A DNA stretch of 39,744 nt, taken from Tannerella sp. GTDB lineage: Bacteria; Bacteroidota; Bacteroidia; Bacteroidales; Tannerellaceae. Positions within the stretch are counted from its first letter, which is position 1, and each line of letters opens with the position of its first letter. This document shows positions 32,956 through 39,744 of the stretch, in pieces. Position numbers and translations under genes: made by a program. The stretch is from contig JAISXP010000023.1 in the NCBI GenBank assembly GCA_031270465.1, forward strand, positions 1-39,744, read 5' to 3'. Below the pieces are notes generated by a model that had not been told where the DNA came from, did not search any database, and saw only the letters and a program-made list of their open reading frames with translations.

Positions 32956-35670
32956 ATGACAATTCGTATAATACAAAAAACATCTCTCACGCTGGCTATA
33001 TGCACCATGCTGACGGTTGCCTGCAGCGAACAGAAAAGCGGCGGGCTGTCGCCTGTAGAGCTTCAGTGTGAATATCAAACGAATCCGGTGGGCATGGATG
33101 TGATTGAGCCACGATTCTCATGGAAATTGTCCGACCCCGAACACGTCAGAGGGCAGGCACAAACGGCCTGTCATATCCTGATGGCCAGCAGTCCCGATCT
33201 TCTGACGGAGACGAAGGCCGACGTGTGGAACAGCGGAATGATTGCCTCATCGCAATCGTTTCTCGTACCGTACGGAGGGAAAAAACTGCAATCGAGCAGC
33301 CCTTACTTCTGGAAAGTGAAAGTATATGACATGGACGGAAAGCCTTCGGAATGGAGCGAGACGGCACAGTTTGTGACAGGCATCCTCGATGCTTCCGAGT
33401 GGGACGCCGCCGCATGGATACGTCATCCCGATGCGCAGCGCACGAAACACATCAGGTTTCGAAAGAACCTCCGACTTGGCGCCGCTCCCGAACAGGTCTT
33501 CATTCATGTCGCTTCGATGGGTTATCATGAGTTGTATATCAATGGAAAGAAAGCCGATGATCGTGTGCTGGCGCCGGCGCTTACGAATTTTGACAAACGA
33601 CTGTTCTATGTCACATACGACATTGCCGATTTGCTTGTCAAAGGAGATAATACTGTTGGCATCCTGTTCGGCTCGGGATGGGCAAATTATAATTGCTTTT
33701 CGCGCACACCGGCATTGCGTGTCCTGATTGCGGGACATGATGCCGACGGCAAGACGCTTGCTCTCGCGTCGGACGAGACTTGGCGATGCATCGAAAGTAA
33801 CAGCGAAGATACGCGCGAGATACGTACACATAACAGTAATGGAGGCGAAATCGTGGATGCGCGTCATGATCTGCCGGAATGGAACCTGCCGGAATTTGAC
33901 GACAGCCGGTGGATAACAGTTGCAACGTGCAACAACGACGGCGTGGAACTCGTAGCGCACGACATCCCTCCTTCGCGCATCGTTAAAACCTTCGCGGCCG
34001 ACAGCATCATCGACGCGGGCGACGGCGTATACAAGATTGACTTCGGCGTCAACTTCACGGGATGGGTCAACATCTCTTTCAGCAATCTTGTTGCAGGCGA
34101 TACGGTCGTGATCGGTTCGGCGGACGATGAAAAGTCGTTCGACGACTTCAACATCTGCAGTTACTTTGTTTCCGCAGGCATTGATGGCGAGCGCTTCTGC
34201 AACCGCTTCAATTACTTTGCCGGAAGGTACGTAAACATCAGAGGACTGCGTGATAAATCCGACATCAAAGACGTTTTGGCCAGCGTTATCACTACAGACC
34301 TGACGTATACAGGCGAATTTATATCGAACAGTAACATGTTTAACGAGATATTCAACGTGGATCTCTGGACATTCATCGTGAATACGACAGAAGGTTATAC
34401 GTCGGACTGTCCCCATCGCGAACGGTGCGGGTACGGCGAGGTAGCTACAGCCACTTCGTGGGGCATCGGTCTGACGAACTTCGACGCCGGCTCATTCTAT
34501 CGGAATGTGGTACGCAACTGGCGCGACGTGCAGACTCCCGACGGCTGGGGACGCAACACGGCGCCGCAGCCAAACGATATCCACTGGGGCGGCGCAATGT
34601 GGAGCAGCGCCGGAATGAATGTCGCATGGGAACACTACCAGCATTACGGTGACCCGGAAATCATCGAAATAATCTATCCCACGGCGCGCAGATGGCTCGA
34701 ATTTCTCCATGCTCACACGCAAGACGGTCTGCTTGTGAAGTATCGTTCGCATCCCGGACAGTTTCTCGGCGACTGGCTCGCGCCCGGCTCGCGGAATGAA
34801 TTCGGAGACAGTCCGCAGGCACAATATTTCAATAACTGTGTCTATGCGATGAATCTTGAAACGTTCGTATCCATGGCGCAGATACTCGGACATACGGACG
34901 ACGCGACGCTGTATGCCGAACGGCTAAACGCACTTCGTCCTGCCATTCACGCACGGTTTTACAATCCGAAGAAAGGATTATATTCAGACGGCACGCAGGT
35001 ACAGCAGGCCTTCGCCATCCTCACCGGCATCACACCGGAAAAGGAACGGCAACGGGTGGAGAAAGTCATCGCCGACGACCTGGATGGCGCCCATCCGTAT
35101 CTCGACATGGGAAGCGCAGGTATGTACGTGATGCTGCGTTATCTGACCGACCATCCCGAACTGACATGCCGGGTAGAAAAAATCCTCAACAGTACGGACT
35201 ATCCCGGATACGGACATTTTCTGCTTCAGGGCGAGACTGCCTGGCCGGAAGACTGGCGAACGGACGTCGACAGCAAGATGCATACCTGCTATACGGGCAT
35301 CGCCGGATGGTTTACCAAAGCGCTGTGCGGACTGCAGCCCGGCAGAAATGGCGAGGGATACCGGCATTTCATCTTCAAACCGCATGTGACCAAAGATGTC
35401 GAATTCACCAACGCAATTTTCAATTCTCCTTTTGGAGAAATCGAAACATTCTGGAAGGGTATTGAAAATAAGCTCTGCGCGGGTATAACCGTACCGCCAA
35501 ACACTTCCGCCACAGTCTGTCTCGATACGGCATACTTCAAGAATGTCTATGAAGATGACGTGCCGCTCGATGATGTCAAAGAAGTAACGGTAAAAGGAAT
35601 TGAAGGTAATTATCTTATAATCGAAGTTCCATCCGGAAAGTATTTTTTTACGCAGACATTCAAAGATTAA
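32956..35670 (+). CDS. GH78 alpha-L-rhamnosidase, predicted lipoprotein
   Basis: A 904-residue secreted enzyme that releases terminal L-rhamnose. The N-terminus ends in a lipobox (LAICTMLTVACSEQ). An N-terminal beta-sandwich (FSWKLSDPEHVRGQAQTAC; SSPYFWKVKVYDMDG) and a rhamnose-binding-like domain (LYINGKKADDRVLAPALTNF) precede the (alpha/alpha)6 catalytic barrel. The catalytic block is TSDCPHRERCGYGE near residue 480; the more usual CPxRDERxGWxGD is altered at several places but keeps the acidic residues. GETAWPEDW near residue 760 holds the second catalytic Glu. A C-terminal beta-domain ends the protein. It is followed by a GH106-like gene, forming a rhamnoside-degrading pair. Confidence 0.93.
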   Translation: MTIRIIQKTSLTLAICTMLTVACSEQKSGGLSPVELQCEYQTNPVGMDVIEPRFSWKLSDPEHVRGQAQTACHILMASSPDLLTETKADVWNSGMIASSQSFLVPYGGKKLQSSSPYFWKVKVYDMDGKPSEWSETAQFVTGILDASEWDAAAWIRHPDAQRTKHIRFRKNLRLGAAPEQVFIHVASMGYHELYINGKKADDRVLAPALTNFDKRLFYVTYDIADLLVKGDNTVGILFGSGWANYNCFSRTPALRVLIAGHDADGKTLALASDETWRCIESNSEDTREIRTHNSNGGEIVDARHDLPEWNLPEFDDSRWITVATCNNDGVELVAHDIPPSRIVKTFAADSIIDAGDGVYKIDFGVNFTGWVNISFSNLVAGDTVVIGSADDEKSFDDFNICSYFVSAGIDGERFCNRFNYFAGRYVNIRGLRDKSDIKDVLASVITTDLTYTGEFISNSNMFNEIFNVDLWTFIVNTTEGYTSDCPHRERCGYGEVATATSWGIGLTNFDAGSFYRNVVRNWRDVQTPDGWGRNTAPQPNDIHWGGAMWSSAGMNVAWEHYQHYGDPEIIEIIYPTARRWLEFLHAHTQDGLLVKYRSHPGQFLGDWLAPGSRNEFGDSPQAQYFNNCVYAMNLETFVSMAQILGHTDDATLYAERLNALRPAIHARFYNPKKGLYSDGTQVQQAFAILTGITPEKERQRVEKVIADDLDGAHPYLDMGSAGMYVMLRYLTDHPELTCRVEKILNSTDYPGYGHFLLQGETAWPEDWRTDVDSKMHTCYTGIAGWFTKALCGLQPGRNGEGYRHFIFKPHVTKDVEFTNAIFNSPFGEIETFWKGIENKLCAGITVPPNTSATVCLDTAYFKNVYEDDVPLDDVKEVTVKGIEGNYLIIEVPSGKYFFTQTFKD

Positions 35671-35773
35671 CAGGCAAAGAAAAATGATGGAGATATATGC
35701 ATATCACAAACCAAGTCTGCCGGACTGTTTATCGCCTTGCAGGAAACGGGGTATAAGCAGACGGAGCGTTCGG

Positions 35774-35791
35774 GACGCTTTCCGAAGCGTC
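35774..35791. other. Perfect hairpin GACGCTT-TCCG-AAGCGTC between GH78 and GH106 genes
   Basis: A 7-bp stem with a four-base loop and no T-run after it. It lies in the 201-base gap upstream of the GH106-like gene and may be a processing or attenuation site. Nothing else is recognised in this gap. Confidence 0.5.
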
Positions 35792-35871
35792 GGATTTACA
35801 TTTTACGTTTCGTTTCGAACAGTATTCTGTTCAAACAGACTTCGCAGAAATTAACTCTTAATAAATGTATA

Positions 35872-38800
35872 ATGAAAAGAATAATTCAACTTGTCATGCT
35901 GGCGGCAGCCGGCATAATTATCTGCAACCTGTCGGGATGCACATCGGCAGACGGGAGCGGCAACGTGTCCCGTCTGGAAGCCGGATTTGAAAACCCGCCA
36001 CAGAGCGCGCGCGCCGGTGTTTATTGGTATTTTATGGACGGAAACTTTTCGCGCGAAGCCGTCACAAAAGATCTCGAAGCAATGAAAGATGCGGGCATCG
36101 GTCATGTGCTGTTTCTGGAAGTAAACGTGGGTGTACCCCGTGGGAAAGTCGATTTTCTCAGCGAGGAATGGCAGGATCTGTTCGCCTTCATGGTACACGA
36201 ATGTGAACGGCTTGAAATAGGCATCACGCTCGGTGTCGGACCTGGTTGGACAGGCAGCGGCGGGCCGTGGGTGAAAGGCGAAGAATCAATGCAGCATCTC
36301 GTACATGCATCAGTCGACGTATCCGGCGCCCGACAGCAGACGATTCAACTGCCCAAACCCGATCCCATGCCGCCTTTCTTTGGTCGCGAACCTGCCATAC
36401 AGGACGAATGGGAAGGATTTTATCGCGACGTCGCCGTACTTGCCTTTCCCGCCTCCGCCACACGAATCGACACCGGCTATGTAGTCGATGGCGGCTATCT
36501 GAGAATGCGCGAAATCGAAGAACGCGCGCTGTATTACCGCAAACCGTACAGTTCAATGCCGTACGGAGTGAAAGAATATCTCTCGACCGCCGAATCGCAC
36601 GACGCGCGTCCGGGGGATACGCCCGCGACAACGGACGACATTATCGACCTCACCGCACTTCTGCAACCCGACGGCTCGCTCACATGGGATGTACCCGAAG
36701 GACGGTGGACGGTGATGCGTTTCGGCAGCCGCAACAACGGCAATGCTACCCGGCCGGCGCCATTTCCAGGCCTGGGACTTGAGGTGGATAAATTCGATAC
36801 CGTCGCCATGAATCATCATCTCGATTATTTTATCGGGAAACTTTTTAAGCGTTCCGATTTCACGCAGGCCAGTCTGCGCGGCGGATTGCAGATGCTGCAC
36901 ATGGACAGTTGGGAGATGGGATCGCAAAACTGGACAGCCCGCTTTCGTGAAGAGTTCACACGACGCCGCGGATATGATCCGCAACCGTTCTATCCCGTGT
37001 ACGCCGGCGTGATGGTGCAGAGCCGCGAGGCAAGCGAACGCTTCCTCTGGGATTTGCGCCTGACGGCACAGGATCTTGTCCTCGAATATCATGCGGGACA
37101 TATCAAACGTTACGCCAAACGTTACGGAATGAATTTTTCCATCGAACCTTACGATATGACGCCAACTTCAGATCTCGAACTCGCCGTCATTGCCGACGTC
37201 CCGATGTGCGAATTTTGGAGTCTCAACGGATACAATACATCCTTCAGTACCGGAGAAGGCGCGTCGGCGGCACATCTTCTGGGACAGTCGCTCGTGCCCG
37301 CCGAGTCGTTCACCGCCGCCGGAGACGCATGGAAGCAGCATCCGGCATCAATGAAAAATCAGGGCGAATGGGCATGGGCATCCGGAATTAACCGTTTTGT
37401 GTATCACACCTTCGCGCACCAGGCTCTGCACGACAGCCTGCGACCTGGAATGACGATGGGTCCCTACGGAGTTCACTGGGATCGCAATCAGACATGGTGG
37501 TACCTGTCTCGGCCTTATCACGATTATGTAGCGCGCAGTCAGTTCCTTCTGCAGCATGGACGAACCGTAGCCGACATCCTTTACCTCACGCCCGAAGGCG
37601 CTCCGCACGTATTCCGCGCACCCGAATCGGCGCTCGAGAGCGATGACCCGATGCTGCCCGACCGCAAAGGATATAATTTTGACGCCTGTCCGCCAGGTTT
37701 CCTCTATAATGCAACGGTAAAGGATGGATGTGTGACGTTCCCCGGTGGTGCCTCGTACCGTTTGCTGGCGCTTCCGTACTTTGATACAATGACCCCGGCT
37801 CTTCTGAAGAAGATTGTAGAGCTTGTCGATGAAGGCGCAACCGTCGTAGGTCTTCCACCGAAAAAATCACCCAGCCTTTCAGGCTATCCCGAATGTGACA
37901 ACGAAGTACAGGCGCTCGCCCGGAAACTCTGGGGCGACGGCAATCCACCGGAAACACTCGCCGAGCGCACGTTCGGCAAAGGTAAAATCTTCTGGAGTGA
38001 AGAACTGCGTACGAAGGCCGACGGACTGTATCCGCACTACGACCTCACAGCAAAAATCCTTTCGGACTTCATCGCACCCGATTTCGCCGCGACCGGAAAG
38101 ATACGCTACATGCACCGTACCGCCGACGATATAGATATCTACTTCGTATCAAACCGGACGGACAGGGCTATCGACGCCGTATGTACATTTCGTGTCATAG
38201 GGAAACAGCCCGAACTGTGGCATCCCGTCACCGGAGAGATTCGCGCACTTCCCGAATATTCCGACGAAAAGGGACTGACAGACATCCCGCTGAAATTCGA
38301 TGTTTACGAAGGCTATTTCATCATCTTCCGCGACAGGGCGCGCAGTGCGTCGAGTGCCGTGAACTTTCCGGCGGAAAAAAATATGGCTGTATTGGATGCA
38401 CCGTGGACTGTATCGTTCGACCCGAAATGGGGCGGCCCCGAATCGGTAGTTTTCGACAGCCTCACAGACTGGACGGCGCATCCCAATAATGGAATAAAGT
38501 ACTATTCAGGGACGGCCTTCTATCGCCAGACGTTCGACATGCCCGCCGACTGTTCGCAGGAAAGCAGACTGTATCTCGATTTGGGCAAGGTAAAAAATAT
38601 GGCGCGCGTATACCTCAACGGTAAAGACCTCGGCGTAGCGTGGACTGCTCCCTGGCGCGTAGACATCACCGAAGCCGTGAAATCAAAAGATAACAGGCTC
38701 GAAATCGAAGTGGTGAACCTCTGGGCAAACCGTCTGACAGGCGATGAACATCTGCCCTACGACGGTATCGAACAAGGACGCTGGCCTGACTGGCTGCTCG

Positions 38801-38916
38801 AGGGCAAACCGCGTACAAGCGGCAGATATACTTTTGCCTCGTGGCGTCATTACAGTAAGGATTTTCAGCTGCTCGAGTCGGGACTGATGGGGCCGGTAAG
38901 AATTGTTTCAAATTGA
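35872..38916 (+). CDS. GH106-like alpha-L-rhamnosidase, predicted lipoprotein
   Basis: A 1014-residue protein. The open frame begins at 35737, but ATG 35872 gives a clean lipoprotein signal (MLAAAGIIICNLSGCTSADG). FENPPQSARAGVYWYFMDGN and ITKDLEAMKDAGIGHVLFLE-like opening blocks are typical of the Glyco_hydro_106 family of large Bacteroidota rhamnosidases that act on pectin side chains such as rhamnogalacturonan. The middle holds the TIM-barrel core (GPGWTGSGGPWV; MHMDSWEMGSQNW-type block; FSIEPYDMTPTSDLELA). The C-terminus is a galactose-binding-like beta-sandwich (YLDLGKVKNMARVYLNGKDL). It lies 201 bases after GH78 on the same strand. Confidence 0.88.
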   Translation: MKRIIQLVMLAAAGIIICNLSGCTSADGSGNVSRLEAGFENPPQSARAGVYWYFMDGNFSREAVTKDLEAMKDAGIGHVLFLEVNVGVPRGKVDFLSEEWQDLFAFMVHECERLEIGITLGVGPGWTGSGGPWVKGEESMQHLVHASVDVSGARQQTIQLPKPDPMPPFFGREPAIQDEWEGFYRDVAVLAFPASATRIDTGYVVDGGYLRMREIEERALYYRKPYSSMPYGVKEYLSTAESHDARPGDTPATTDDIIDLTALLQPDGSLTWDVPEGRWTVMRFGSRNNGNATRPAPFPGLGLEVDKFDTVAMNHHLDYFIGKLFKRSDFTQASLRGGLQMLHMDSWEMGSQNWTARFREEFTRRRGYDPQPFYPVYAGVMVQSREASERFLWDLRLTAQDLVLEYHAGHIKRYAKRYGMNFSIEPYDMTPTSDLELAVIADVPMCEFWSLNGYNTSFSTGEGASAAHLLGQSLVPAESFTAAGDAWKQHPASMKNQGEWAWASGINRFVYHTFAHQALHDSLRPGMTMGPYGVHWDRNQTWWYLSRPYHDYVARSQFLLQHGRTVADILYLTPEGAPHVFRAPESALESDDPMLPDRKGYNFDACPPGFLYNATVKDGCVTFPGGASYRLLALPYFDTMTPALLKKIVELVDEGATVVGLPPKKSPSLSGYPECDNEVQALARKLWGDGNPPETLAERTFGKGKIFWSEELRTKADGLYPHYDLTAKILSDFIAPDFAATGKIRYMHRTADDIDIYFVSNRTDRAIDAVCTFRVIGKQPELWHPVTGEIRALPEYSDEKGLTDIPLKFDVYEGYFIIFRDRARSASSAVNFPAEKNMAVLDAPWTVSFDPKWGGPESVVFDSLTDWTAHPNNGIKYYSGTAFYRQTFDMPADCSQESRLYLDLGKVKNMARVYLNGKDLGVAWTAPWRVDITEAVKSKDNRLEIEVVNLWANRLTGDEHLPYDGIEQGRWPDWLLEGKPRTSGRYTFASWRHYSKDFQLLESGLMGPVRIVSN

Positions 38917-39064
38917 GAATTGAATATTATTGAAATGTTCGTACAACCGTTCGAACCTGATATGGGATACGTATACCCGGATTCAAAATTCGGAGCGAAG
39001 TATCAAATAACCCGGAATGTCGGTTGCAGGATGAAAGAATTAAGAATTAAAACTATATATAAAG

Positions 39065-39744
39065 ATGAAAAAGACAGGCATTTTAATTTTACTGCTTGTT
39101 GCCGGCAGTCTGGCGTACGGTAAGGAATACCACGTTTCGGTAAAAGGCAACGATGCAAACCAGGGAACGGAAACTGCACCGTTCCGGAGTATAGGACAGG
39201 CTGCACAGGCGGCTTATCCGGGCGATGTAGTTACTGTTCATGCGGGGACATATCGCGAATGGATCAATCCGCCGCGGGGAGGCACAAGCGACGATGCAAG
39301 GATTGTCTATCGCGCTGCACCCGGAGAGCGTGTCGAAATCAAAGGCTCCGAAGTCGTCAATACGTGGACGAAGGAAGCCGGCGGCGTCTGGAAAGTAACC
39401 CTGCCGAACAGTTTCTTCGGCGATTATAATCCTTATGCCGATCTGATTTATGGCGACTGGTTCGACGGACGCGGCAGGATACATCACACCGGCGAAGTTT
39501 TTTTAAAAAACAAATCGCTCTACGAAAAGGAGACGCTCGACAAGGTACGCAATCCCGAAATCCATCCCGACAGTAAAGACCCCGAAGCGTCGAAATACAC
39601 CTGGTATTGCGAAAGCGACGCTGAGAACACTACTATCTGGGCAAATTTCCATCAGTATAATCCGAATAAGGAACTGGTAGAAATCAGTGTTCGCCGCACC
39701 TGTTTCTATCCCGAAAAGCCGGGGATAAACTATCTGACCGTCGA
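39065..39744 (+). CDS. Secreted right-handed parallel beta-helix protein, N-terminal part
   Basis: The first 226 residues of a protein that continues past the end of the window. The signal peptide is MKKTGILILLLVAGSLAYG. EYHVSVKGNDANQGTETAPF then RSIGQAAQAAYPGDVVTVHA is the DUF1565-like start found in parallel beta-helix polysaccharide lyases and hydrolases of Bacteroidota, and YREWINPPRGGTSDDARIVY continues it. Following two rhamnosidase genes, action on a pectin-type or similar acidic glycan is plausible. The catalytic part is outside the window, so lyase, hydrolase or binding roles cannot be told apart. The 148 bases before it hold no supported gene. Confidence 0.85.
   Translation, partial: MKKTGILILLLVAGSLAYGKEYHVSVKGNDANQGTETAPFRSIGQAAQAAYPGDVVTVHAGTYREWINPPRGGTSDDARIVYRAAPGERVEIKGSEVVNTWTKEAGGVWKVTLPNSFFGDYNPYADLIYGDWFDGRGRIHHTGEVFLKNKSLYEKETLDKVRNPEIHPDSKDPEASKYTWYCESDAENTTIWANFHQYNPNKELVEISVRRTCFYPEKPGINYLTV

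Noticed and set aside
38920..39123. 67-residue frame before the beta-helix gene
   Set aside because: It overlaps the signal peptide of the real gene at 39065 in another frame and has no recognisable sequence.
1..39744. CRISPR array, transposase or prophage genes
   Set aside because: No regularly spaced identical repeats of CRISPR size, no transposase or integrase motifs and no phage structural proteins were seen.

Overview
The window comes from a member of the Bacteroidota, most likely a Bacteroidales gut or rumen fibre degrader. Three things suggest this: promoters of the TAnnTTTG type with a TTG/TTTG box about 20 bp upstream, a purM-prfA gene order with two glucosaminidase genes behind it, and polysaccharide-degrading gene clusters at both ends. 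Species cannot be read from the sequence.

Layout. (1) 1-6048, plus strand: a compact xylan-use cluster with the C-terminus of a CE15-like esterase, a SASA acetylesterase, a GPH-family sugar symporter, a GH10 endoxylanase lipoprotein and a GH43 enzyme. (2) 6049-6306: short palindromic and 8-bp tandem repeats. (3) 6307-11363: a signalling operon of a VWA protein, a PP2C phosphatase, a membrane-anchored kinase with periplasmic TPR-like tail, and a secreted repeat/beta-barrel protein. This resembles the described TerY-P triad (VWA + PP2C + kinase) but has an added envelope component. (4) 11579-14954: an unusual sigma factor carrying a second degenerate sigma-like half, overlapped by an anti-sigma-like transmembrane protein with an extracytoplasmic carbohydrate-binding-like domain, then a paralogue with only the membrane and outer parts. 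(5) 15044-17667: an unrecognised protein, a Ro60/Rsr (TROVE) protein, and directly downstream a Y RNA whose tRNA-like module is circularly permuted, with its acceptor stem closed by a C(UCCG)G tetraloop. Further hairpins of unknown role follow.

(6) 17940-31717: mostly housekeeping. cysK and a divergent NarL/LuxR regulator; a serpin remnant fused antisense into the end of an SDR gene; a 7TM-HD phosphohydrolase; gltX and waaA; an M20 deacylase; prfA, purM and two glucosaminidases on the minus strand; and a sirtuin. (7) 31727-39744: a URO-D-family protein, then a rhamnoside/pectin cluster of a GH78 lipoprotein, a GH106-like lipoprotein and the start of a secreted parallel beta-helix protein that runs off the window.

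How it fits together. The two ends are catabolic clusters for xylan and rhamnose-rich glycans. Regions 3-5 are the most unusual part. They place a phosphorylation-type signalling triad, a sigma/anti-sigma pair with an outward-facing sensor-like domain, and a Ro60-Y RNA ribonucleoprotein side by side on one strand. Whether these act as one system is an inference from adjacency. The parts are individually supported by the sequence.
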